From positions 23,605 through 87,604 of the forward strand of contig NZ_JACVVD010000019.1 in NCBI RefSeq assembly GCF_014534655.1: DNA of 64,000 nucleotides, given 5' to 3'. Made by a program: the position numbers and the translations under genes. Of the stretch, positions 49,710 to 58,801 are shown in pieces. Positions within the stretch are counted from its first letter, which is position 1. Each line of letters begins with the position of its first letter. The notes beneath the pieces were generated by a model that was not told the DNA's origin, searched no databases, and worked only from the letters and a program-made list of their open reading frames with translations. The DNA is from Paenibacillus sedimenti (lineage in GTDB: Bacteria > Bacillota > Bacilli > Paenibacillales > NBRC-103111).

Positions 49710-49784
49710 CGTTATCCTCCATTATTTTATTTACTAATTTACTAAATTACTAAATTACTGAATCGACGATTAAATATTATCATG
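49693..49784. repeat. Duplicated leader, copy B (before MFS gene)
   Basis: This is the partner of 48315-48414, with TTACTAA-type units repeated (tttactaatttactaaatta). It supplies the probable promoter for the stump and MFS gene. Confidence 0.6.
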
Positions 49785-49828
49785 ATGTTTATTTTTAAGT
49801 CAAGAGGCAAGGAACCGTAAAATAAAAA

Positions 49829-49851
49829 AAAGCCCACGAATAGCGGGCTTT
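49829..49851 (-). terminator. Terminator of the DUF2277 gene
   Basis: aaagccc and gggcttt pair around nine bases, with TTTTTTT following on the minus strand, 35 bases past the stop at 49886. Confidence 0.75.
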
Positions 49852-49885
49852 CATTCGACTAACTTCTTATGCCAGGACTCTCCAT

Positions 49886-50164
49886 TTATTTTTCTTTAGT
49901 CCCGAATCTTTTGACAGATCTAATGCGGGCACGTTCGATTTCGACCTCACGATTACGTGGATCAGCATTCGTAACTAATGAATCTAATAGTTTCTTAGCC
50001 ACACCCGCCACTTCATGGATAGCGTTATTAAAGGCTGCCTCATTCGCTTTCGATGGTAAATTAAATCCCGATAGCTTTCTTACGAACTGGAGTGCGGCTG
50101 CCTGAATTTCTTCGTCGGTAGCTGGAGGATCGAAGTTGAATAATGTCTTGATATTTCGGCACAT
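49886..50164 (-). CDS. DUF2277 family protein
   Basis: A 92-residue protein matching DUF2277: MCRNIKTLFNFDPPATDEEI at the start, AALQFVRKLSGFNLPSKANEAAF in the middle and RARIRSVKRFG at the end. Function unknown, soluble. GGGAGAAAGCT precedes the ATG at 50164; the frame is open for 11 more codons but the family start is here. Confidence 0.9.
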   Translation of the reverse strand: MCRNIKTLFNFDPPATDEEIQAAALQFVRKLSGFNLPSKANEAAFNNAIHEVAGVAKKLLDSLVTNADPRNREVEIERARIRSVKRFGTKEK

Positions 50165-50297
50165 AGCTTTCTCCCTTTCATGTCTCTTCATTGTCACATT
50201 AAGAATACAGCTTAAACCTCGTCACTATTATCAACTACAATTGGACTCAAGTCCAGCTGAATACAACAAATCCGCCGCGATAACCAAACATAAAACA

Positions 50298-50329
50298 GGA
50301 CAGCCCTCCCCTCAATGGAGTAACTGTCC
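50298..50329 (-). terminator. Weak terminator of the nine-gene operon
   Basis: ggacag and ctgtcc pair around a 20-base loop, 15 bases past the stop at 50344, followed on the minus strand by a T-rich stretch (TTTTATGTTT). Confidence 0.4.
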
Positions 50330-50343
50330 CTACACTCTCAGGT

Positions 50344-51090
50344 TCAATGACAAAGCTCTATCTCTGGAATTCCATCGCTTGATTCTTGAGTAACGACATT
50401 TTGCCCGTTAGCTCTCACCTTCGTATAATACTCATATTGTCCGATAACACCATAATCGCCTTGCATAACGCCTGGATAAGCCCGATTAACAGAATAGATC
50501 TGGCTTCGATGAGCTTGAAGCGCCCGCCCCTTTGCTTCGCGATGCTGAATAATGTTCACTTTCCCGGTAATCGGAACTGCACCGGATGGCGCTGAGTCTG
50601 AACAATAATCATAGTAGTGGGGAATCGATGCGAAAAAAAAGGAACAAAACTGGGATTGCTCCAGCTTCTTCTCAGATTCAAGCACAGCTTGTTCTGTAGC
50701 TCGGGATATCGCGATGTGATCACGATGTCCGGTAACTCCGTTGGGAGGAAACGTTACGATGACGTGCGGCATCAGCTGTAGGATATAGATCTCAATTTTT
50801 TCAGCCATTTCGTCTATGTCTTGGTTGGCTAAGCTTCCATCCGGATAACGGAGCAGATATAAGTCGGATACGCCTAAAACACTGCATGCCTGTAACAACT
50901 CCTGCTCCCGGAGAGAGGCGAGTTCTTGCTTACAGTTTACTTGATATTCGCCTGATTTTCCCCCGCAACCGGAAGTTGCGCAGATCAAATAGATATCGTG
51001 ACCGACATCCCGATATTTCGCCATTGTGCCTGCGCAAGCGAAAGACTCGTCATCGGGATGGGCAAAAACGAACAACAGTCTTTTTTTCAT
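50344..51090 (-). CDS. Cytoplasmic PIG-L family deacetylase
   Basis: A 248-residue LmbE/PIG-L zinc deacetylase: metal motif AHPDDESF with the first Asp as base, CATSGCGGKSGEY, LRYPDGSLANQDIDEMA and the second metal site TGHRDHIAIS. The family removes acetyl groups from N-acetylglucosamine-type substrates (for example BshB in bacillithiol synthesis). No leader peptide is seen. GGAGGG precedes the ATG. Last gene of the operon starting at 62284; it would act after import, in contrast to the secreted PIG-L protein at 54439. Confidence 0.9.
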   Translation of the reverse strand: MKKRLLFVFAHPDDESFACAGTMAKYRDVGHDIYLICATSGCGGKSGEYQVNCKQELASLREQELLQACSVLGVSDLYLLRYPDGSLANQDIDEMAEKIEIYILQLMPHVIVTFPPNGVTGHRDHIAISRATEQAVLESEKKLEQSQFCSFFFASIPHYYDYCSDSAPSGAVPITGKVNIIQHREAKGRALQAHRSQIYSVNRAYPGVMQGDYGVIGQYEYYTKVRANGQNVVTQESSDGIPEIELCH

Positions 51091-51111
51091 AGGATCCCTC
51101 CATGAGACGAC

Positions 51112-52101
51112 TTATTGTCCTTCATTTATTTTGTGATAATGATCTATGGCCAAAGCCATCATTCCGTAGATGGGTTCCTTCAACTTGGTTTCAATTTGCC
51201 CATAAGGTGCATATTTCTTGAATTGATCCGTTACATATTCCCTCACAAACGCATTATGGTATAATACCCCGCCTTGCAGTATGATTGGAAACGGTTTTGT
51301 AGTTAAATTTATTCGCTTGATGACTGCCATAGCACATGCAAATAGCTCCTTAGCTGCTTGTATCAAAATAGACTGAGCGAATGAATCGCCTTGCATATGG
51401 GCTTGTGATACGAGGCTGGACAGCTCACCTACTTTTTCCACCGAATAACGGGTACTGTAAGTCCAATTAAACAAATCTTCGGCATCTCTCAGTCCCAAGT
51501 AAGGTAGAATATGCGCAGCCAACTTGTTTGGAGCCATCCTCCCGTCTTTTGTTTTCAAAATGTGAATGATGGCCTGTTTACCGATCCAATATCCGCTTCC
51601 CTCATCTCCAACCAGGTGGCCCCAGCCTCCTGCTCTGGCGATCTCGCCTTGATCATTCATGCCATAGACGATAGAACCTGTCCCGGCAATCATAAGAATC
51701 CCGGGCTGACCGCCCGTTGCTCCCATTAGCGTAGCGAAACCGTCATTTTCGATGATCAAATGTTTGGCCCGTATGCGTAAATGCTGAAGAGCATCTTTGA
51801 CGAATTCTTCAATAATCCTGCGGTCATATTCGGTGTCCAAACCGGCTAACCCCATTGCGGCACAATCGGTTACGAATTCTCCCTCACCAATCACCCCATC
51901 TCCCATAATCTTGCCGTCCTCCAAGGCATTACGAATGGCAAGGATAAGCTCTTTCACGGCAGCTTCCTTTCCGACTCCCTGATAATTACAGGAACCGGAC
52001 CTGCCTTGTCCTCGAATTTGGCCATGCTCATCGAAGAGGAAGCATAGGCTTTTCGTACCGCCTCCGTCTACGGCCAGGAGTGGAATGTAATGTACTGACA
52101 T
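51112..52101 (-). CDS. BadF/BadG-type ATPase, N-acetylglucosamine-kinase-like
   Basis: A 329-residue kinase of the BadF/BcrA fold used by GlcNAc kinases: phosphate loop LLAVDGGGTKSLCFLFD, AAMGLAGLDTEYDRR, IENDGFATLMGA, adenosine region MIAGTGSIVYG, GWGHLVGDEGSGYWIGKQA and LQGGVLYHN. Likely reaction: ATP-dependent phosphorylation of an (amino) sugar. The ATG shares its A with the stop codon of the lyase gene (TAATG) behind GTGGGGGAG, so translation is coupled. Confidence 0.9.
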   Translation of the reverse strand: MSVHYIPLLAVDGGGTKSLCFLFDEHGQIRGQGRSGSCNYQGVGKEAAVKELILAIRNALEDGKIMGDGVIGEGEFVTDCAAMGLAGLDTEYDRRIIEEFVKDALQHLRIRAKHLIIENDGFATLMGATGGQPGILMIAGTGSIVYGMNDQGEIARAGGWGHLVGDEGSGYWIGKQAIIHILKTKDGRMAPNKLAAHILPYLGLRDAEDLFNWTYSTRYSVEKVGELSSLVSQAHMQGDSFAQSILIQAAKELFACAMAVIKRINLTTKPFPIILQGGVLYHNAFVREYVTDQFKKYAPYGQIETKLKEPIYGMMALAIDHYHKINEGQ

Positions 52102-53609
52102 TATGAGCTCCCCCACTCCTTCATGACTTCATCTAAAAACTGCAGGGCAGTTTGGCTTTTATGATTCATCTCCGTAAGCCACCCTGTGAGAGCTAGTTGT
52201 TGTTGACCACGTTCCTGAATCATGCGGATCATTTCCTTGGGACTTGGGCCTCCCGGCAAAGAGCGTATTTGAATAAAGTTCACAGGATCTAAGGATTGCT
52301 TCAAGGTATCTCTATCCATAATCAGATTATGATCGATGAACTCAGCAGCCAATTCGTTAACTAGCTCCCATGTAATTTCATTCGCAGTTAGCCCTTCTAA
52401 CATCGCTCTCTTTACCACGGAGCTAACGATATGGTGGGATGTACGAAAGGAAAGTTTGTCCGTTCTAACTAAGGTGTCCGCCAGTTCGGTAACGGTAGCG
52501 AAACTGCTTTCTGTCCGTTTACGCAGCACTTCTTTATTCACATCCATAGTTCCCACAACAACAGCTAACAAGCGATAGATCTTGTCTATAAGTTCAAGAG
52601 ATTTCCATATGTAAGGCTGCATATCATCTTCGGTATCGACGATATCGCCAAATGGCGTATTGTGCATCATGGTGAGTACCGATTCTGCATTACCCACACA
52701 GCTGGAAAGCAAGGCACGCATATGTTCCAATGAAACAGGGTTCCGTTTCTGCGGCATAATGGAACTGATCTGTACATAAGGAGCAGCAACCTTGATCACA
52801 GCGAATTCCTGTGTACACCAGAGCAGTAAATCCTGTACCACCCTGCCTAAGTTGATCGCTGCAAGTTTTACGGCCGTTGCCACTTCTCCCAGATAGTCCG
52901 CTCCGCCAATCGCGTCATAGGAGTTTTCTACAAGATCGTCAAAGGCTAAGAGTTCTTTCACTCGGTGACGATCGATAGAAAAGCCCGTCGTTGTAAGCGC
53001 AGCCGCTCCCATACTACTTCGGTTACAATTATTGTAAGCAGCCGTCAATCGGCGTATGTCTCTGGTTAGAGAGTCAACAACTGCCATGATGTAGTGCGCC
53101 ATTGTAGTAGGCTGCGCCTGCTGGGTATGCGTGTAGCCAATCATAACGGTATGCACATGCTCTTCTGCGAAGTTAAGAAGTTGCTGGCGTAACTGTAATG
53201 CGGATTGCATGGTGACTTGCAGCTTCTCCCTGAGTACCATACGATAAATGGTGACGCCCATATCGTTACGGCTCTTCGCCAGATGTAAATTTCCCGCAAC
53301 ATCGCCTGCGTGCTTATGAAGCTGACTTTCCACTTGAAAGAATAAATCCTCATACTCTCCCGAATAGTTAGAGTGGCGGAGAGTATCAAGATCAAGATTT
53401 ATAATGGCTTTCGCAATCTCTTTAGCATCTTCTTGAGTGATTAATTGACGTTCCTTCAGCATGATTAAATGAGCCTTATTGATAGCCATCATGGCATCTA
53501 ATAAATGCTGTTTGGCTTCATTATACGCGGGCTCAAGTACGGCTTCCGTATATGTTCTGCCTGGGAATAATTGGCCTTCGATTTCCATAATGCGTTCACG
53601 ATTTCCCAT
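52101..53609 (-). CDS. Argininosuccinate-lyase-like enzyme
   Basis: A 502-residue member of the fumarase/aspartase superfamily closest to ArgH: HLAKSRNDMGVTIYRMVLRE, YTHTQQAQPTTMAHYI with the active-site region, and the mobile loop SSIMPQKRNPVSLEHMR. Superfamily enzymes eliminate fumarate from N-succinyl compounds. The setting (sugar kinase, creatininase, PIG-L, ABC importer) and lack of argG suggest a catabolic lyase and not arginine synthesis. ATG 53609 is properly spaced from GGAGG; it overlaps the creatininase gene by 14 bases. Confidence 0.88.
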   Translation of the reverse strand: MGNRERIMEIEGQLFPGRTYTEAVLEPAYNEAKQHLLDAMMAINKAHLIMLKERQLITQEDAKEIAKAIINLDLDTLRHSNYSGEYEDLFFQVESQLHKHAGDVAGNLHLAKSRNDMGVTIYRMVLREKLQVTMQSALQLRQQLLNFAEEHVHTVMIGYTHTQQAQPTTMAHYIMAVVDSLTRDIRRLTAAYNNCNRSSMGAAALTTTGFSIDRHRVKELLAFDDLVENSYDAIGGADYLGEVATAVKLAAINLGRVVQDLLLWCTQEFAVIKVAAPYVQISSIMPQKRNPVSLEHMRALLSSCVGNAESVLTMMHNTPFGDIVDTEDDMQPYIWKSLELIDKIYRLLAVVVGTMDVNKEVLRKRTESSFATVTELADTLVRTDKLSFRTSHHIVSSVVKRAMLEGLTANEITWELVNELAAEFIDHNLIMDRDTLKQSLDPVNFIQIRSLPGGPSPKEMIRMIQERGQQQLALTGWLTEMNHKSQTALQFLDEVMKEWGSS

Positions 53610-54375
53610 CCAGCCATTCACCTCCGTCTTTCTTTTTCGGCTTCTGCAGCCAGTTCTCGATTAATTGATGTAAATTGGCGCCCGCTTCCTCGATGATCCA
53701 ATTTCCGGCTTGTAAGGATATCTGCCCGATGTGTCCCGTATAGCCATCCCACCCTTCGGGACTGCCTTCCACCAATATATAGGGCAGATTCGATAACGAA
53801 GGTTTTGCCGTTAATGGTTGATCGCAATCCCTTACATGAACCAATTCAGGGCGAAAAGCTTTGACAACCGACATTTCGTACGGACCTCCATGGCCTCTTC
53901 CTTGTGTTCCTGTGAATATACCAGCTTCATCTGCTTTTTGTGTTGATACCATTTGCCACCAGTTCACTAACAGAACACTAGCGTCCTTATAAGTGGCAGT
54001 TATCGCCTCAGCTACTGTTCTGGAAACACCCATATTCCCATCATGCGCGTTTAACAAAAGCACATTGCGGATACCCAGCTGACAAATCCCGTCAACTATT
54101 TCGTGTAAATAATTCGTAATTACTGACGGACTCACTGAGATCGTCCCTGGATAATGACGGGTCTTGCCAGGACAAGCCGTATAAGGGACCGCCGGATAAA
54201 TGAGCGGCTTTAATGAAGGATGGAGACGCCTTGCGAATTCGTTCGCCAAAATGACATCCGTGCCCAGCGGTGAATGCGGCCCATGATATTCGATGGAACC
54301 GAGCGGCACGACCGCAAAACGGACATTTTCAAGTACAGACTGTATATCCCTACCGTGTACATCCATAATATCCAT
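53596..54375 (-). CDS. Creatininase-family amidohydrolase
   Basis: A 259-residue metal-dependent amidohydrolase: PLGSIEYHGPHSPLGTD supplies Glu, His and Asp metal ligands, LLLNAHDGN a His, and GRGHGGPYEMS a His and the last Glu. Family members open cyclic or linear amides (creatinine, formamidopyrimidine, cyclic inositol derivatives). No leader, so cytoplasmic. GGAGG ten bases ahead of the ATG. It precedes the lyase gene and overlaps it. Confidence 0.9.
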   Translation of the reverse strand: MDIMDVHGRDIQSVLENVRFAVVPLGSIEYHGPHSPLGTDVILANEFARRLHPSLKPLIYPAVPYTACPGKTRHYPGTISVSPSVITNYLHEIVDGICQLGIRNVLLLNAHDGNMGVSRTVAEAITATYKDASVLLVNWWQMVSTQKADEAGIFTGTQGRGHGGPYEMSVVKAFRPELVHVRDCDQPLTAKPSLSNLPYILVEGSPEGWDGYTGHIGQISLQAGNWIIEEAGANLHQLIENWLQKPKKKDGGEWLDGKS

Positions 54376-54402
54376 GAGCTTAATTCCTCCATGTGGAAAA
54401 TC

Positions 54403-54425
54403 GGGAGGCCATTTTCAGGCCCCCC
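54403..54425 (-). other. Intra-operon hairpin
   Basis: On the minus strand GGGGGGCC and GGCCTCCC pair with one mismatch around seven bases, between the secreted PIG-L gene and the creatininase gene. It could be a processing or partial termination site that lowers expression of the downstream enzymes. Confidence 0.35.
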
Positions 54426-54438
54426 TCTTTGCTTATGG

Positions 54439-56964
54439 CTATTGCTTTAAGCTGATCATGTTCACGAAGAGGCGAATCGAGCCAGGGACTAGGTTCGGAA
54501 TTTCACGGTACCATACAAGCGAACTATAGGTGTAGGTTCCTTTACCATATTTGGCGCTTAGGAATGTTCCAGTGAATTCCTTCTCCCCTGCATCTCCATT
54601 CGAGATCAGTTCGGTATACTCTTTGCCCCACACAGATGGGTTGTATGCCGAACGATCCTGAATCCAATTATTCCAATCTTCTGCAGTAATTTTATTTGGC
54701 GTCGTAAAGATCGGATGATCAGGAGCTAACATCGTTACTTTGGAGTTCTCATCCGTGACACGCCACTTGATTAACGGAGTGCCGATGGTGATCGGATAAG
54801 GAGCAAGCTCAGGTTTCCATTTATCTTCCGGTTTATGATACTGAACGACTAGATTGCCTCCATTTTCTACATAAGAGAGCAATCGCTGATTGCTTGATAA
54901 CAGCTCCGGACGGAAACCATATGCGCGAATGCCGAGTACAATCGTGTCATATTGAGATAAGTCAGCCGATTGGATCGCTTTCGTGTCCAGCTGTGTGACG
55001 TTTACACCAAACTGGGTTAAGTATTTATCGATGTTGTCGAACCCGCTGGATACATATCCAACTTTCAAACCTGTAGGCACCTGCAAGTCAAGTGCTTGAA
55101 TCTTTAATTCAGCTGGCTGAATCAAGTACGTTCTGCCAATATGAGGATACTCGATAACCTGTACGTTCTCTTTACTGGTAACACTTCCGCTCGTTGCTGC
55201 CGCTGCTACGGTATACTTGCCAACTGCCGTCCCGGCAGGCGCTTTTACTTGGAACGTAAGCGGCTTCGTCTCACCTTTAGCTGCGAAGCTCAGTTCTTGA
55301 GAAGCGGGCGTTACTGTCCAGCCTTGAGGCACGTTCAATGCAACGGACGTTTTGGCTGCGCCCGGCGAATAGTTGCGAACCGTGACTTTGACCGGAAGCG
55401 GCTCTTCAGTCTTCAATGTGTTAAGCACCGTAGCGTCTGGGCTTAACGACATAGCAAAAGCCGGCAGCACCGCCACTTGCGTGGTTGGGGTAACTCGTAT
55501 TTTCCCTGAAACGCCTTCCAACTGATACATAACATCAGCACTTACCACAGAGGGCTGATAGACTTGGAACTCTGCTGCATTCTGAGGAATTTGAACCTCG
55601 TAGGCGGCTGATACCGTTTGATTGTAGCTGAGCTGGTCAAACTTCGTTGTTCCGGCTGCTTTTGCCGTCCAACCCTCTGGCACATTCAGCTGGAGCTGAA
55701 TATTTTTGAGGTTGCTTTTGCCGCCATTGTAAACAGTGACTGTCATTTTGACGGTTTGGCCTGCAACAATTTCACTGGTTTCCGGTTTTACCTTTACGAC
55801 CATCGAGGTTGCTTCCAAACCGGCTTTGTTCAGTTGATCTTCTTTCACCTGCAGGCGATACAGAAGATCTGTCTTGACGCTTGCGTCTAGCGTCGATGCC
55901 TTAACATCACTAATCGCAGCTTCTACATCCGCTTTCATTTCCTGTACCTCGCGAGCGACGTCAGCGAAAACCGGGTATGCTTTTACAACTTCGTCCGCAT
56001 CCTTGTTCAGGTTACGTAAATCCTTGATCACTTTCTGATCTTTACCCTTTGCTTCGATCTCTTTGGCCAAATCCTCGAAGGTGAAGGCAATACCGTCAAA
56101 AAAATCAGTTTCTTTGACCGATTTAGCCGATGAATTTAACTTATAATAGTTGAAGCTTGATCCTTCTTCTACGTGTCTGCCCATCCCTTGACTTTTATGC
56201 ATGAAGCGGGATTCTTCACCTAACTGAACGTAAGAGGCACCATAAATTTCGTCATAATCGCCTACGGGTACTGCAACGTTATAATCCTTCTCATTGGCAG
56301 GAACATACATTTTCTTGATCTGCCAAGGCTGGAGCCCTTTTTTCATATGCTCCGGGAACACCTTAGGGTCAGCTGCATCCTTGTATGCACGAACGGTAAT
56401 CACGTTAATCGCACGATGATGCCCATGTGTAGATTCCTCATTCAGAAAAGCGGGTATGACCACATCAGGCCGGAGCTCTCGTATTTTCCTGATCAGTCTT
56501 TCATAAACAACGGAATCTCCCCATTTTTCCAGCGTCTCATCCGGGCTTTTGGAAAAACCGAAGTCAAAGATAGGGTCATCAATCTGCTCGCTTAACATAC
56601 CTAATGTGACATTGGTGATTTTGGAGGCTTCCTGCAGCTCGCGTGAACGAATGATGCCTAGTGCATTGCCGAGCTCACTGCCAATCTCGTTCTGGCCACC
56701 TTCCCCACGGTTGGCAATAATACTTGACGTATTGACCCCTCTTCCTATTGAAAGATAGGCAAGCATGGCACTATGCTCATCGTCCGGGTGTGCCCCAGTA
56801 TTCATGGCGCTGGCGATCGTTGTAAGAGGCTTAATCGATTTCCAGAGATCAACAACACCTCTATCGGCGCTGGCAGGCTGCGACATTCCGGGAAGCATCA
56901 GGCTTCCTAATACAGCAATGCTAGTGACACTAGTAAACACTTTCCTCAGTGTACCCTTCTTCAC
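54439..56964 (-). CDS. Large secreted PIG-L deacetylase with NEW3-type domains
   Basis: An 841-residue exported protein. A signal peptide (VTSIAVLGSLMLPGMSQPASA) leads into a PIG-L domain (TGAHPDDEHSAMLAYL, IANRGEGGQNEIGSELG, ESTHGHHRAINV) of about 300 residues, a helical linker, two NEW3/CARDB-like beta domains (VTVYNGGKSNLKNIQLQLNV; VTVRNYSPGAAKTSVALNV) and a C-terminal ThuA/GATase-like Rossmann segment (YDTIVLGIRAYGFRPELL, GGNLVVQYHKPEDKW). It probably deacetylates an amino-sugar compound outside the cell. GTG start behind GAGGAGGAG. Follows the ABC permease gene by 91 bases. Confidence 0.88.
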   Translation of the reverse strand: MKKGTLRKVFTSVTSIAVLGSLMLPGMSQPASADRGVVDLWKSIKPLTTIASAMNTGAHPDDEHSAMLAYLSIGRGVNTSSIIANRGEGGQNEIGSELGNALGIIRSRELQEASKITNVTLGMLSEQIDDPIFDFGFSKSPDETLEKWGDSVVYERLIRKIRELRPDVVIPAFLNEESTHGHHRAINVITVRAYKDAADPKVFPEHMKKGLQPWQIKKMYVPANEKDYNVAVPVGDYDEIYGASYVQLGEESRFMHKSQGMGRHVEEGSSFNYYKLNSSAKSVKETDFFDGIAFTFEDLAKEIEAKGKDQKVIKDLRNLNKDADEVVKAYPVFADVAREVQEMKADVEAAISDVKASTLDASVKTDLLYRLQVKEDQLNKAGLEATSMVVKVKPETSEIVAGQTVKMTVTVYNGGKSNLKNIQLQLNVPEGWTAKAAGTTKFDQLSYNQTVSAAYEVQIPQNAAEFQVYQPSVVSADVMYQLEGVSGKIRVTPTTQVAVLPAFAMSLSPDATVLNTLKTEEPLPVKVTVRNYSPGAAKTSVALNVPQGWTVTPASQELSFAAKGETKPLTFQVKAPAGTAVGKYTVAAAATSGSVTSKENVQVIEYPHIGRTYLIQPAELKIQALDLQVPTGLKVGYVSSGFDNIDKYLTQFGVNVTQLDTKAIQSADLSQYDTIVLGIRAYGFRPELLSSNQRLLSYVENGGNLVVQYHKPEDKWKPELAPYPITIGTPLIKWRVTDENSKVTMLAPDHPIFTTPNKITAEDWNNWIQDRSAYNPSVWGKEYTELISNGDAGEKEFTGTFLSAKYGKGTYTYSSLVWYREIPNLVPGSIRLFVNMISLKQ

Positions 56965-57055
56965 TTTGACTCCTCCTCATTCACCTCTGAGTACAGAGGT
57001 TTTCTTATCATGCAGCGGACGCGAACCCTGGGATTCCCGCGGTATGATCAACCTT

Positions 57056-58786
57056 TTACACAGCTGTCCCTGCTTTGTCGCCGGTCATTTTTTTGGATAG
57101 AAAGAGAACGATAATGATGAGGATGATTTGCAAGACGCCATAAGCACAAGCAGTTCCGAATTCAAATGCATACATTCTTTGGAAAATTTCCACTGAAATC
57201 GGAGCTGTCCTTGTTGTAAACAAGAGAATAGACGATACGAACTCACCAATACCTGTAACGAAGGCTAATAATGTGCCTGCCAAGATCCCGCTAAGCGACA
57301 AGGGGAAAACAATACGACGAAAACTATACCACCACGAGGCGCCCAAATTACGAGCCGCCTCTTCAATGGACGGATCCATCTGCATAAGCGTAGCAGACGT
57401 TGACCGGAACACCAGCGGTAAATGACGAACAAAATAAGCTAAGGGCAGTATCCAAAAAGTCCCTATTAGCACTTGCCCAAAACTGTATATAGACGGTGTG
57501 CTGAAAGCTGCAATTAAATTAATCCCTACTACTGTCCCAGGTAAAGCCCACGGGAGCATGATGAACACATCCAGCAAGGTCTTCCCTTTAAATTTGAGCC
57601 GAACCATCGCATAGGCGGCAGCAACGCCAAATATTACATTGCCAATCGTAGCCACAAAACTCATTTTGAAACTGTTAGCAATAGGCCGCCATGTTTTACC
57701 GTTGGTAAATAATTCAATATAATGCTTAAACGTATACTCAGGCGGAAGTATTTGTGTCGTCCAGGTACCATCGGTTGAAAAGGAGATTAGAACCAGCACC
57801 AGAATGGGCAGGAGCAGGATGATGACACCTAACGTAGAGAGCAACATGGCTGCATATTTCCCCCACGTACTCTGGACCTCCGTCCGGTGTACGCTAACTC
57901 CTTTACTCAAATTCTGGTAGTTGCGCAAGCCTTGATACCAGCGCATGATGATCAGAAACAGGATGGAAACAACGGATAATAAAGTAGACTGTGTTGCAGC
58001 CATATCCAAATTCCCGTTGGTGCGCGACAAGTAAATTTGCATCGTCATCGTTCTTTCGATCCCGAAGATGAGCGGAGCCGTATAGGAAGCCATGGCAATC
58101 ATAAAGACAAGTAAGGATGACGCGACGATAGCTGGCGTGAGCATGGGAAGTATGATTCTTCGCCAGATGTAGATTCGTCCTGCTCCAAGACTGGCAGCCG
58201 CTTCCTCGAGTGACGGATCCAACCCTTTGATCGCAGCCGATGCCGTCATATAGAAATAGGTGTACATCGTAAACGTGTGAACCATGAGAACACCCCAAAC
58301 GCCTTTTAACGCAAAGGGTACATGGTCCATATCAAACCATAACTTGAGGGTCCGGGGAATAATACCGCTTTCTCCATACAGGAAAGTGAACGAGAGAACA
58401 CCAACGAGCGGTGGCAGTGCCATCGGTACCATGGCAAGAACCGTCAACGCCTTCCTGCCTGGAAACTCATAGCGTTCCAATAGAAAGGCCATCGTTACGC
58501 CAACTATCGCGCAAGTTACTACACTTAGAACGGAGATGTATACACTCGTCCAGAGAGCCTCCAAATTGGCGGTATGCTCCAAGCTGAAGAACCTCGCATA
58601 GTTTTTCAATGAAAAACTGCCTTCGATTCGAATGCTCTGGATAAAGGTCTGATACAGCGGAAAGAGCACATAAGCAAGCAGCACAAGAAATAAAGGAGCG
58701 ATTAAAATATACACGAAGTAAGGTGATGAAGTGATGGATTGTTGTCTGATGATAGGCCCGGGAGAACTATTTTTTTTGAAAATCAT
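57056..58786 (-). CDS. Double-length ABC permease, FbpB/AfuB type
   Basis: A 576-residue membrane protein made of two fused six-helix permease halves, each with its EAA loop: LEEAAASLGAGRIYIWRRI and IEEAARNLGASWWYSFRRI. This architecture is typical for importers of Fe3+, sugar phosphates, phosphonates or thiamine. It works with the ATPase and lipoprotein genes just upstream. GGAGG nine bases ahead of the ATG. Confidence 0.93.
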   Translation of the reverse strand: MIFKKNSSPGPIIRQQSITSSPYFVYILIAPLFLVLLAYVLFPLYQTFIQSIRIEGSFSLKNYARFFSLEHTANLEALWTSVYISVLSVVTCAIVGVTMAFLLERYEFPGRKALTVLAMVPMALPPLVGVLSFTFLYGESGIIPRTLKLWFDMDHVPFALKGVWGVLMVHTFTMYTYFYMTASAAIKGLDPSLEEAAASLGAGRIYIWRRIILPMLTPAIVASSLLVFMIAMASYTAPLIFGIERTMTMQIYLSRTNGNLDMAATQSTLLSVVSILFLIIMRWYQGLRNYQNLSKGVSVHRTEVQSTWGKYAAMLLSTLGVIILLLPILVLVLISFSTDGTWTTQILPPEYTFKHYIELFTNGKTWRPIANSFKMSFVATIGNVIFGVAAAYAMVRLKFKGKTLLDVFIMLPWALPGTVVGINLIAAFSTPSIYSFGQVLIGTFWILPLAYFVRHLPLVFRSTSATLMQMDPSIEEAARNLGASWWYSFRRIVFPLSLSGILAGTLLAFVTGIGEFVSSILLFTTRTAPISVEIFQRMYAFEFGTACAYGVLQIILIIIVLFLSKKMTGDKAGTAV

Positions 58787-58801
58787 GGTCTCATCCTCCG
58801 C

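Noticed and set aside
52101..53609. Assignment of the lyase as the biosynthetic argH
   Set aside because: No argG or other arginine gene is near, and the operon context is catabolic; the name is therefore left open.
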